This document shows, piece after piece, positions 1 to 5,901 of a stretch of DNA of 5,901 nucleotides. The DNA is taken from the NCBI GenBank assembly GCA_030623125.1, contig JAUXMQ010000087.1, forward strand, positions 1-5,901, read 5' to 3'. The notes under the pieces are model-generated. The model was not told the origin of the DNA and searched no databases. It worked only from the letters and a program-made list of their open reading frames with translations. Position numbers and translations under genes: made by a program. Origin of the DNA: Acidimicrobiia bacterium. Lineage in GTDB: Bacteria > Actinomycetota > Acidimicrobiia > Spongiisociales > ZC4RG35. The stretch's first letter is position 1. Every line of letters begins with the position of its first letter.

Positions 1-315
1 GCTGTCATCGGCCAGCTCGAAGGAGGGATCATGCAAGGGGTCGGTCTCGCCGTGATGGAGGAGCTCGTTGTCGACGACGGAGTTATCAAGAACCCGACCT
101 TCACCGACTATCTGTTGCCTACGTTCCTCGATGCGCCCGCCGTGGAGGCACGAATTATCGAGGAACCGGACAACCGGGGCCCGTTTGGCGCCAAGGGTGT
201 GGGCGAACCGCCGACGATCAGTTCCACGGCGGCCGTCGTCGCTGCCATACGTGCGGCGACAGGAAAGGCCCTACATCGCGCACCCGTCCAGCGAGAGGAC
301 ATCGTTGGACTCTGA
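1..315 (+). CDS. Xanthine dehydrogenase / aerobic CO dehydrogenase family, molybdopterin-binding large subunit (C-terminal part)
   Basis: The open frame enters from the left edge and ends at TGA 313-315, leaving 104 residues of the C-terminus. Two hallmarks of the molybdenum hydroxylase large subunit are visible. A pterin-contacting EGGIMQGVG stretch lies at visible residues 7-15. The PFGAKGVGE segment follows at 61-69, and its last residue (E69, codon 205-207) matches the catalytic glutamate next to the Mo centre in this family. The end, with PTISSTAAVVAAIRAATG, is also typical. Such subunits work with FAD and 2Fe-2S partners to hydroxylate purines, other N-heterocycles or aldehydes, or to oxidise CO. 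The substrate-defining active-site loop lies outside the window, so the substrate is unknown. The PLP enzyme gene follows on the same strand after 88 nt with no clear terminator, so co-transcription is likely. Family assignment is firm; substrate is not. Confidence 0.92.
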   Translation, partial: AVIGQLEGGIMQGVGLAVMEELVVDDGVIKNPTFTDYLLPTFLDAPAVEARIIEEPDNRGPFGAKGVGEPPTISSTAAVVAAIRAATGKALHRAPVQREDIVGL

Positions 316-403
316 TGTGGTGGCCGGTGTAGTTCCGGCGGCTGGATTCTCGAGCGGCTCACCAGACAGTGACCGTCCCCGGATCGGTACCCTCCTCCGG
401 TAT

Positions 404-1897
404 ATGACCAACTCGCCGTCCCCAGCACGTCTTTTCTCCGATGTCGAAGATGAGCAGGCGCTGGACAATGCCGTGGCTCGGTTCAGGGAGCGGAACATTT
501 TGTTTCCCACATTTGCCGAGATGGCCGACCCAACCCTGGCTCCGGCGTCGGTTCACCGTGCGCTCGACAAGCTGGGCTCGGATGCTCCCGATCCGCTGAA
601 CCTATGGCGAGTGAACTGGTACAACGGAAGCGATCGGACATCTCGTGTCGAGGTGCCGGAGTATCTGGAATTGACCGGAGAGCTGACTGGTGTCGATGCC
701 ACGATCTTGATTGCATTGGGCAACCGTTTTCCAATGATCCGTTCGCACAAGGTCCTGGCTGCCTTCGCCTGCTTGGCCCCGCGCATTGTCACTGGAGCGT
801 TTGATCCGACTTCGCACCGGGCCATATGGCCTTCAACCGGCAATTATGCCCGGGGAGGTGTCGCCATCAGCCGAATCATGGGCTGTCGTGGCGTCGCGGT
901 CCTCCCCGAAGGCATGAGCCGGGAGCGATTTGACTGGCTGGACGAATGGACCGAGGAGCCGGAGGACATCATCCGCACGACCGGCACGGAGTCCAATGTC
1001 AAGGAGATCTACGACGCCTGCAACGAGCTGGCCAAGGACTCCACGAATGTGATCCTGAACCAGTTCTCCGAGTTCGCCAACCACCTCGGGCACTATCGCG
1101 TGACGGGGAGGGCCCTCGAACACGTCTGTGACGATGCCGGTAGGGGAAGGCTCGTCGCCTTTGTCTCGGCTTCAGGCTCGGCCGGGACGCTCGGTGCCGG
1201 TGATTATCTCAAGGAAAGGCACGGCTGCCGGATCGTCCCGGTGGAGGCGCTGGAGTGCCCCACGATGCTCTACAACGGGTATGGGGAGCACAATATCCAG
1301 GGCATTGGAGACAAGCACATACCCCTGATTCACAACGTCACCAACTCCGACGATGTGGTCGGCATCAGCGACCAGGCCACGGACACCCTCCTCTTGTTGT
1401 TCAACACCGACATCGGAAAGAAGCACCTGGAGGCCAAGGGGGTGGATCCAGAAAAGGTCGAGAGCCTTCGCCATCTGGGTCTCAGTTCGATCGCCAATCT
1501 GCTCGCCGCGATAAAAGTCGCCAAGTACCACGGATACGGCTCCGGGGACGTGATCGTCACCGTGGCGACGGACGGTCAGGAGCTCTATAGATCAGAGATG
1601 GACAAGTTCGTCCAGCGGGATCACCGAGGGGAGTTCGACGCCGCGGCTGCCGCCGCATCTCACGCAAGATTTCTCGAAGGAGCCGACACCGATCACGTCT
1701 TGGAGTTGGGCGAGGTCGGCCGCCGAAGGATCTTCAACCTCGGCTATTACACGTGGGTGGAGCAGCAGGGCGTCGATTTCGAGGACTTCGAGGCCCGCCG
1801 TGACCAGACGTTCTGGAAAGGCCTGCATCCCCTGATCGATCAGTGGGACTCGATGATCGATGAGTTCAACGCACGCACAGGAGCCACCTACGGCTGA
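404..1897 (+). CDS. Fold-type II PLP-dependent enzyme (cysteine synthase / tryptophan synthase beta-like), function unassigned
   Basis: The product is 497 residues from ATG 404. It carries the usual landmarks of fold-type II PLP enzymes. A likely Schiff-base lysine is K116 in RSHKVLAAF. The PSTGNYARGG loop at 143-152 resembles the substrate/cofactor asparagine loop. The glycine- and serine-rich SASGSAGTLGAG at 255-266 should hold the PLP phosphate. TDGQELY is at 389-395. The protein is longer than cysteine synthase (about 310 residues) and has an N-terminal segment (about 1-90) and a C-terminal tail (about 400-497) not seen in that enzyme. I recall relatives encoded near molybdenum hydroxylases, with a family-typical 'GAHK' where this has 'RSHK'; that is from memory. 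The frame stays open upstream to 68 but there overlaps the Mo-hydroxylase gene, so I chose ATG 404, although no Shine-Dalgarno precedes it. It ends in tandem stops TGA-TAA. A lyase, ammonia-lyase or beta-replacement reaction is plausible; the true reaction is unknown. Confidence 0.85.
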   Translation: MTNSPSPARLFSDVEDEQALDNAVARFRERNILFPTFAEMADPTLAPASVHRALDKLGSDAPDPLNLWRVNWYNGSDRTSRVEVPEYLELTGELTGVDATILIALGNRFPMIRSHKVLAAFACLAPRIVTGAFDPTSHRAIWPSTGNYARGGVAISRIMGCRGVAVLPEGMSRERFDWLDEWTEEPEDIIRTTGTESNVKEIYDACNELAKDSTNVILNQFSEFANHLGHYRVTGRALEHVCDDAGRGRLVAFVSASGSAGTLGAGDYLKERHGCRIVPVEALECPTMLYNGYGEHNIQGIGDKHIPLIHNVTNSDDVVGISDQATDTLLLLFNTDIGKKHLEAKGVDPEKVESLRHLGLSSIANLLAAIKVAKYHGYGSGDVIVTVATDGQELYRSEMDKFVQRDHRGEFDAAAAAASHARFLEGADTDHVLELGEVGRRRIFNLGYYTWVEQQGVDFEDFEARRDQTFWKGLHPLIDQWDSMIDEFNARTGATYG

Positions 1898-1926
1898 TAA
1901 CGTTGGACAAGACTCTCTGAAGACTT

Positions 1927-1955
1927 GTGACAGATGGTTTCGTCTCTCGTATAGT
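1927..1955 (+). promoter_or_regulatory. Candidate upstream promoter P1 of arsM
   Basis: GTGACA (1927-1932) and TATAGT (1950-1955) each match the sigma-70-type consensus at five of six positions and are 17 bp apart. The LexA-like palindrome begins right at the end of the -10 element, so a bound repressor would cover the start of transcription. The only gene downstream on this strand is arsM at 2065, giving a leader of roughly 100 nt. This is read by eye; no transcript evidence is available. Confidence 0.5.
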
Positions 1956-1970
1956 CGAACATATGTTCGG
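1955..1970. promoter_or_regulatory. LexA/SOS-box-like palindrome
   Basis: TCGAACATATGTTCGG contains a perfect 14-bp palindrome at 1956-1969. It matches the actinobacterial LexA box TCGAAC-N4-GTTCGA at 11 of the 12 defined positions and is also very close to the Bacillus DinR/LexA box. It abuts the P1 -10 element, a classic repressor position. The resemblance is seen directly; LexA binding is inferred. An alternative is that it is a third, diverged site for the same regulator that uses the two palindromes downstream, since the central ACATAT is shared with the first of them. Confidence 0.55.
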
Positions 1971-1994
1971 TCTCACAAACCAGGGGAGATTCAC

Positions 1995-2016
1995 CATATT
2001 GACATATATCAATATG
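1995..2016. promoter_or_regulatory. ArsR/SmtB-type operator candidate O1
   Basis: Two perfect 8-bp arms, CATATTGA (1995-2002) and TCAATATG (2009-2016), flank a 6-bp spacer. AT-rich inverted repeats with TTGA/TCAA half-sites are typical of ArsR/SmtB family metalloregulators. The left arm overlaps the TTGACA of promoter P2, so binding should block polymerase. No arsR gene lies in this window, so the regulator would have to be encoded elsewhere. Confidence 0.6.
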
Positions 2017-2028
2017 TAGGAGTAGGTT
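1999..2028 (+). promoter_or_regulatory. Candidate proximal promoter P2 of arsM
   Basis: A perfect TTGACA -35 (1999-2004) is followed after 18 bp by TAGGTT (2023-2028), a weak -10 that keeps the TA....T pattern common in high-GC actinobacteria. The predicted start of transcription, around 2034-2037, falls inside the second palindrome, giving a leader of about 30 nt. The -35 is embedded in palindrome O1. Read by eye only. Confidence 0.5.
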
Positions 2029-2029
2029 G

Positions 2030-2049
2030 GTATCGACAGATGTCGATAC
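2030..2049. promoter_or_regulatory. ArsR/SmtB-type operator candidate O2
   Basis: Two perfect 9-bp arms, GTATCGACA (2030-2038) and TGTCGATAC (2041-2049), flank a 2-bp centre. Its 16-bp core (2032-2047) matches the core of O1 (1998-2013) at 12 of 16 positions, and one pair of differences is symmetric (T/A changed to C/G), as expected for two sites of one dimeric regulator. The two centres are 34 bp apart. This site covers the predicted P2 start of transcription and ends just before the Shine-Dalgarno. Confidence 0.6.
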
Positions 2050-2052
2050 GAT

Positions 2053-2057
2053 GGAGG
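2053..2057 (+). promoter_or_regulatory. Ribosome binding site of arsM
   Basis: GGAGG sits 7 nt before ATG 2065. It fixes that ATG as the start and rules out the earlier ATG at 2040, whose frame closes soon. Confidence 0.85.
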
Positions 2058-2064
2058 TTTCGAG

Positions 2065-2832
2065 ATGACGGATTCAACTGCGGACCTGCGTGAAGAGGTG
2101 CGGCAGCGTTATGCAGACGCTGCTCGCAGCGTGGAAGCCTCGACTGTTGACTCCGACTGTTGCGCGCCAAGCGTGGCCGGGGCTTTCGAGACTGCCGACT
2201 CAGGCGACTTCGGTAAGTGGCTCTATCAATCCGACGATTTGTCCACGATCCCGGATGGGGCCGCCCTGGCTTCTCTCGGGTGCGGGAACCCGACCGCAGT
2301 GGCCGAATTGAAGCAAGGAGAAACCGTTCTCGACCTCGGGTCGGGTGCGGGAATCGATGTGTTGCTGTCAGCCAAGCGGGTTGGGCCAACCGGGTTTGCC
2401 TACGGGCTCGACATGACCGACGAGATGCTCGACCTCGCCCGAGAGCATCAGACCGAGGCCGGCGCAACCAACGTCGAGTTCCGCAAGGGGGTCATCGAGG
2501 ACATCCCGCTCGGGGATGGTGCGGTGGACGTGGTCATATCGAACTGCGTCATCAATCTGTCGACCGACAAGTCGGCTGTTTTCTCAGAGATCCAGCGGGT
2601 GCTCAAGTCGGGTGGTCGAATCGGCATTACCGATGTGGTCGCCGACAACGATTTGTCGGAGGCCGAGCGACTCGAGCGAGGTAGTTGGGTCGGATGCATC
2701 GCCGGGGCCCTGAGCTTCGCCGACTATGAGACCGGCTTGGCGCAAACGGGGTTCTCGGACATTTCAATCGAACCCACCCACAACGTCGCCGAAGGAATGC
2801 ACTCGGCAATCATCAAGGCCATCAAGATCTAG
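2065..2832 (+). CDS. arsM: Arsenite S-adenosylmethionine methyltransferase (ArsM)
   Basis: This 255-residue cytosolic enzyme should transfer methyl groups from S-adenosylmethionine to trivalent arsenic, a detoxification step leading to methylated and volatile arsenicals. SAM motif I is VLDLGSGAGIDVL at 88-100, followed by GLDMTDEML at 114-122. The cysteines that mark ArsM are present: a CC pair at 32-33, C73 in LGCGNPTAVAEL, C161 in SNCVINLS and C211 in WVGCIAGAL. C73, C161 and C211 correspond to three of the four conserved As(III)-handling cysteines known from characterised ArsM, with the fourth probably in the CC pair. The length fits the short bacterial form. The gene has a strong Shine-Dalgarno and its own promoter region with ArsR-like operators, which supports metalloid-responsive control. 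No other ars gene is nearby. A different small-molecule methyltransferase is possible but unlikely given the full cysteine set. Confidence 0.92.
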   Translation: MTDSTADLREEVRQRYADAARSVEASTVDSDCCAPSVAGAFETADSGDFGKWLYQSDDLSTIPDGAALASLGCGNPTAVAELKQGETVLDLGSGAGIDVLLSAKRVGPTGFAYGLDMTDEMLDLAREHQTEAGATNVEFRKGVIEDIPLGDGAVDVVISNCVINLSTDKSAVFSEIQRVLKSGGRIGITDVVADNDLSEAERLERGSWVGCIAGALSFADYETGLAQTGFSDISIEPTHNVAEGMHSAIIKAIKI

Positions 2833-3599
2833 CGTCCCTGGGCCGCGCTCTCCAGCAACTCTGGAGGCAGCAGCAGGATCAGCGCCGCCAACAGGTTCCA
2901 GCCCGAGTGAATGAAGATCGCCGGACCGAGACGACCTGTTCGGAAGGTGATCCACGCAAGGAGGACTCCGAGGATGAAGATCGGTGGCAGTACGATGACG
3001 GCCGATGCAAGGATTCGCTCGGGGTCCAGACCAAGAACGTGAACCGCCGAGAAGACCGTCGCAGAAACCACCATCGCGAATATCCGCCCTCGGTGCTCAA
3101 CCGCCTTGAGAAGAACACCTCTGAAAATGAGCTCCTCGGTGACCGGCGCCAACACGACTGCGGCGACGATCAGGGAGACTCTGAGCAGCATTGACGAGTC
3201 GAGGTTGGCCAGCACCTCGGCGACTTGCTGCGGTGGGCGCCCGTCGGGGAACAGCCACTCGGCCAGAGGGAGGAACAGAAGTGCCAGGCCGAGTTGAAGG
3301 ATCAGACCGAGACCGATGTAGAAGATGTCCTTGGTCTCGATCGAGAAACCGAGATCTGCTCTGTCTCTCCGTTTCTTCAGTATCCAGAGAACACTCAGGT
3401 TTCCGATGTACTGGCCGGCGAGGGCAAGCACGATGGCCCAGTCGGCGTTGTCAGAGGGAAGACCGATGACGAAGAACAAGCCCGCACCGAGGAATCCGCC
3501 GAGCCATACGTAGATGAAATCGGCAATCGACCATGACCTGGCAGGGGTTTTTGCGGCATCCACCGGCCGGGAGCCTACATAGGACGCATCGCCAGGCAC
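2829..3599 (-). CDS. CPBP family intramembrane glutamic endopeptidase (CAAX protease / Abi family)
   Basis: The 256-residue product is a multi-pass membrane protein with about six to eight hydrophobic segments (roughly 26-46, 54-73, 92-116, 138-152, 172-189, 196-219, 226-246). The three catalytic motifs of the CPBP (Rce1-like) family are intact: EELIFR at 155-160 (EExxxR), FSAVH at 183-187 (FxxxH) and HSGWN at 231-235 (HxxxN). These glutamate/histidine proteases cut peptides inside the membrane; in bacteria, members have been linked to bacteriocin self-protection, peptide processing and regulation, but the substrate here is unknown. The start is GTG 3599-3597 with an AAGGG Shine-Dalgarno five bases upstream. 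Its stop codon overlaps that of arsM, and it is divergent from guaB3. Nothing nearby suggests a bacteriocin or prenylated partner. The family call is firm, the role open. Confidence 0.9.
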   Translation of the reverse strand: MPGDASYVGSRPVDAAKTPARSWSIADFIYVWLGGFLGAGLFFVIGLPSDNADWAIVLALAGQYIGNLSVLWILKKRRDRADLGFSIETKDIFYIGLGLILQLGLALLFLPLAEWLFPDGRPPQQVAEVLANLDSSMLLRVSLIVAAVVLAPVTEELIFRGVLLKAVEHRGRIFAMVVSATVFSAVHVLGLDPERILASAVIVLPPIFILGVLLAWITFRTGRLGPAIFIHSGWNLLAALILLLPPELLESAAQGR

Positions 3600-3632
3600 T
3601 GTTACCCTTCAGCAAAGCGCTGGAGGATCTGA
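3600..3632. promoter_or_regulatory. 33-nt divergent gap with both ribosome binding sites
   Basis: The gap holds GGAGG (3622-3626), 6 nt before GTG 3633 of guaB3, and on the other strand AAGGG (3605-3609 in plus coordinates), 5 nt before the GTG of the protease. It is too short for two full promoters, so the promoter of at least one gene must lie inside the other's coding sequence. I could not pick out a convincing -35/-10 pair for either. Confidence 0.7.
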
Positions 3633-4790
3633 GTGGAAATCGACATTGGCATAGGAAAGTCGGGACGACAGGCTTACGGATTCGACGACATCGCGATCGT
3701 GCCGTCACGTCGCACTCGAGATCCCGACGACGTAGATATCTCCTGGCAGCTCGACGCTTTCAAATTCGAGCTTCCAATGATGGGTTCGGCGATGGACTCG
3801 GCGATCAGCCCGGAGACCGCAATCCAGATTGGCAAGATGGGTGGTCTGGCGGTCCTCAACCTGGAGGGCTTGTGGACTCGTTATGAGGATCCCACTCCCT
3901 ATTTCGAAGAGATCGCGGAGTTGGCTGACGAGAAGGCAACCCGTCGGATGCAGGAGATCTATCTCCAGCCGGTCAACCCGGACCTCATCGGACAACGGGT
4001 CGCCGGGCTGAACGCAGCGGGCATCGTCACCGCCGCGGCCTTGACGCCACAGCACGTCGATCATTGGGCTCCGCTGGCTCTCGATGCGGGTCTCGACATC
4101 CTGGTGATTCAAGGCACCGTCGTGTCGGCCGAGCACGTGTCCAGCCGGGAGGAGCCACTCAATCTCAAGGAGTACATCGCCGATTGCGAGGTGCCGGTCA
4201 TTGTCGGAGGGGTCGCCAGCTACTCGACATCGCTTCATCTCATGCGCACCGGAGCGGTTGGTGTCCTCGTCGGGGTCGGTCCTGGAGCAGCTTGCACGAC
4301 AAGAGGTGTTCTCGGAGTTGGTGTTCCCCAGGCGACCGCGATAGCTGACGCTGCCGGAGCCCGGATCCGATATCTCGATGAGACCGGGCGGTATGTGCAC
4401 GTGATCGCCGACGGCGGCATGAGAACAGGTGGAGACGTGTCCAAGGCCATTGCCTGTGGTGCTGATGCTGTGATGATCGGCTCGCCGCTGGCATCTGCCA
4501 CCGAGGCCCCGGGAAAGGGTTACCACTGGGGCATGGCGACATTTCACCCGACACTGCCCCGCGGGGCTCGCGTCAAGACGGGTGACCGGGGGACTCTCGC
4601 TGAGATCCTGATCGGTCCAGCACATGAGAATGATGGCCGACTCAACCTCTTTGGGGGTCTCCGAGCCTCGATGGCCACCACCGGATACTCCGATGTCAAG
4701 GAGTTCCAGAAGGCAGAGGTGATGCTCGCACCCTCGATCCAGACCGAGGGGAAGTCGCTCCAGCGATCCCAACATGTCGGCATGGGATGA
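3633..4790 (+). CDS. guaB3: GuaB3 family IMP dehydrogenase-related protein
   Basis: The 385-residue product is a TIM-barrel protein of the IMPDH/GMP reductase superfamily. It carries the catalytic-cysteine loop GPGAACTTRG at 216-225 (nucleophile C221), then GVGVPQATAI at 228-237, the phosphate-binding ADGGMRTGGD at 259-268, and GADAVMIGSPLA at 276-287. Like other GuaB3 proteins it has no CBS (Bateman) insert, which accounts for its length compared with canonical GuaB of about 490 residues. The C-terminal APSIQTEGKSLQRSQHVGM is typical of the group. Start is GTG 3633 with GGAGG 6 nt upstream. GuaB3 was long unassigned; a cyanobacterial member is reported to have IMP dehydrogenase activity, while reductase activity is known for other GuaB paralogues. 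The four-base overlap with guaA favours a role in making XMP for GMP synthesis, but whether it oxidises IMP or reduces GMP cannot be settled from sequence alone. Confidence 0.93.
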   Translation: MEIDIGIGKSGRQAYGFDDIAIVPSRRTRDPDDVDISWQLDAFKFELPMMGSAMDSAISPETAIQIGKMGGLAVLNLEGLWTRYEDPTPYFEEIAELADEKATRRMQEIYLQPVNPDLIGQRVAGLNAAGIVTAAALTPQHVDHWAPLALDAGLDILVIQGTVVSAEHVSSREEPLNLKEYIADCEVPVIVGGVASYSTSLHLMRTGAVGVLVGVGPGAACTTRGVLGVGVPQATAIADAAGARIRYLDETGRYVHVIADGGMRTGGDVSKAIACGADAVMIGSPLASATEAPGKGYHWGMATFHPTLPRGARVKTGDRGTLAEILIGPAHENDGRLNLFGGLRASMATTGYSDVKEFQKAEVMLAPSIQTEGKSLQRSQHVGMG

Positions 4791-5901
4791 CGGCCGGAGA
4801 GCACGAGCCCACCGTTCTGGTCGTCGACTTCGGCGCCCAATATGCCCAGCTGATCGCGAGAAGAGTGCGCGAGGCGCATGTTCGATCAGAGATCGTTTCT
4901 CGTGACATCACGCCGGAAGAGGTCCGCCGTAGGCGTCCGATCGGATTGATCCTCTCGGGCGGGCCCGCCTCTGTCTACGCAGAGGACGCCTATCGGATGG
5001 ATGCCGCCATGCTCGATCTGGGCATTCCGATCCTTGGCATCTGTTATGGACACCAGTTGCTCGCCGACCTCGCCGGGGGGAAGGTGACCAACACCGGGGA
5101 CGCCGAATACGGGAATACCACCATGGAATTGACCGGTGACTCGGTCCTGCTTGATCGACTCCCGGGTTCGCAAACCGTGTGGATGTCCCACAAGGACCAG
5201 GTGGCTGTTCCTCCAGACGGTTTTGTTTGCGTCGCGTCAACGGGTGGCTCCGCTGTCGCCGCTATGGAGGACCGGGAGCGACGTCTCTACGGAGTCCAGT
5301 TTCATCCGGAGGTCGCCCACACGCCTCGGGGCAGCGAGATCCTAAAGCAGTTCCTCTACGAGGTGTGCCAGGCAATCCCGGCGTGGACGTCTCACTCGAT
5401 CATCGAGTCACAAGTGGCGGCGATAAGGGATCAGGTCGGCTCGGGCAGGGTCATCTGTGGCTTGTCGGGTGGTGTAGATTCGGCTGTGGCTGCAGCGTTG
5501 GTTCATGAAGCAGTAGGTGACCAATTGACAGCCATCTTCGTCGACCATGGCCTTCTCCGCGCCGGTGAGGCCTCCCAGGTCGATGAGACATTTCGGTCGC
5601 ACTTTGCTGTTGATCTCATCCATGTCAAGGCCGAAGATCGTTTTCTCGAACGACTCGAAGGTGTAACCGACCCGGAGCACAAGCGCAGGATCATTGGAGA
5701 GACCTTTATCCGCGTCTTCGAAGAAGCTGCCTCATCGGTAGGTGATGCCGGGTTCCTGGTTCAGGGGACGCTTTATCCTGACGTGATCGAGTCGGGCTCG
5801 GGCACGGCGGCGACGATCAAGACCCATCACAATGTTGGCGGACTTCCCGATGACATGACGTTGAACCTCATCGAGCCATTGCGAGATCTCTTCAAGGATG
5901 A
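4787..5901 (+). CDS. guaA: GMP synthase (glutamine-hydrolysing), N-terminal 371 residues
   Basis: GuaA aminates XMP to GMP using glutamine and ATP. The frame starts at ATG 4787, overlapping the guaB3 stop as ATGA, and runs open past the right edge; 371 codons are present of a usual 510-525. The class I glutamine amidotransferase domain spans about 9-195. Its nucleophile is C86 in GICYGHQ, and H173 and E175 in QFHPEV complete the triad. The ATP-pyrophosphatase domain follows, with the PP-loop LSGGVDS at 226-232, then FVDHGLLRAGE, QGTLYPDVIES at 326-336 and KTHHNVGGLP at 345-354. All are family hallmarks and no key residue is missing. There is no strong Shine-Dalgarno, which fits translational coupling to guaB3. 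The missing part should hold the C-terminal XMP-binding/dimerisation domain. Confidence 0.96.
   Translation, partial: MTAGEHEPTVLVVDFGAQYAQLIARRVREAHVRSEIVSRDITPEEVRRRRPIGLILSGGPASVYAEDAYRMDAAMLDLGIPILGICYGHQLLADLAGGKVTNTGDAEYGNTTMELTGDSVLLDRLPGSQTVWMSHKDQVAVPPDGFVCVASTGGSAVAAMEDRERRLYGVQFHPEVAHTPRGSEILKQFLYEVCQAIPAWTSHSIIESQVAAIRDQVGSGRVICGLSGGVDSAVAAALVHEAVGDQLTAIFVDHGLLRAGEASQVDETFRSHFAVDLIHVKAEDRFLERLEGVTDPEHKRRIIGETFIRVFEEAASSVGDAGFLVQGTLYPDVIESGSGTAATIKTHHNVGGLPDDMTLNLIEPLRDLFKD

Noticed and set aside
323..339. GCCGG/CCGGC hairpin after the Mo-hydroxylase stop as a terminator
   Set aside because: The stem is only 5 bp with a 7-nt loop and no T-run follows.
379..400. CCGGA/TCCGG inverted repeat before the PLP gene start as an operator
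   Set aside because: The arms are only 5 bp with a 12-nt spacer, as expected by chance in GC-rich DNA.
68..403. Upstream extension of the PLP protein frame to ATG 68
   Set aside because: It overlaps the Mo-hydroxylase gene for about 250 nt, and its translation is arginine- and proline-rich shadow sequence with no family resemblance.
1908..1930. CAAG...CTTG inverted repeat after the PLP gene as a terminator
   Set aside because: Pairing is broken beyond four bases and no T-run follows; no convincing terminator is visible here.
1860..2093. A 77-codon frame spanning the arsM control region
   Set aside because: It begins inside the PLP gene, runs through both operators and the arsM Shine-Dalgarno, and has no ribosome site of its own.
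2217..2684. A 155-codon frame overlapping arsM in another frame
   Set aside because: Its translation is arginine-rich and low in information; arsM in the true frame has all the expected motifs.
3551..3581. TTGCGG and TACATA as a guaB3 promoter
   Set aside because: The -35 is poor, the spacing is 19 bp and the site lies inside the protease gene; too weak to annotate.
3705..4775. A 356-codon open frame antisense to guaB3
   Set aside because: It lies entirely opposite a well-conserved gene, its translation shows no recognisable domain, and long antisense frames are common in GC-rich coding DNA.

Overview
This 5.9 kb window looks like chromosomal DNA from an actinobacterium-like organism, GC-rich by eye. 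The strongest hints are a GuaB3-type IMP dehydrogenase-related gene directly upstream of guaA, GTG starts with good Shine-Dalgarno sites, and a near-perfect actinobacterial-style LexA box. An uncultivated Acidimicrobiia-like lineage is possible, but that is a guess from protein 'look', not a measured assignment. No rRNA, tRNA, CRISPR array, insertion sequence or phage gene was seen.

Layout. (1) Positions 1-315 hold the last 104 codons of a large molybdopterin-binding subunit of the xanthine dehydrogenase/CO dehydrogenase family. After 88 nt comes a same-strand gene (404-1897) for a 497-residue fold-type II PLP enzyme of unassigned function; the two probably form the end of a catabolic operon. 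(2) Positions 1898-2064 are a compact control region with two possible promoters and three palindromes: one LexA-box-like (1955-1970) and two related ArsR-operator-like sites (1995-2016 and 2030-2049). (3) Positions 2065-2832 encode an ArsM-type arsenite methyltransferase. (4) It meets tail to tail, with stop codons overlapping in a CTAG, a minus-strand CPBP-family membrane protease (2829-3599). (5) After a 33-nt divergent gap comes guaB3 (3633-4790). (6) guaB3 is joined by an ATGA overlap to guaA (GMP synthase, 4787 to the window end, incomplete).

How the genes work together. guaB3-guaA is a purine nucleotide unit: IMP to XMP is plausible for GuaB3, and XMP to GMP is firm for GuaA. The Mo-hydroxylase/PLP pair may act in breakdown of purines or other N-heterocycles or amino acids, but the substrate cannot be read from the sequence. 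arsM stands alone, with no arsR or arsenite efflux gene in the window. It appears to have its own, unusually rich control region, which is the most interesting part of the window. I found no clearly new multi-gene system.
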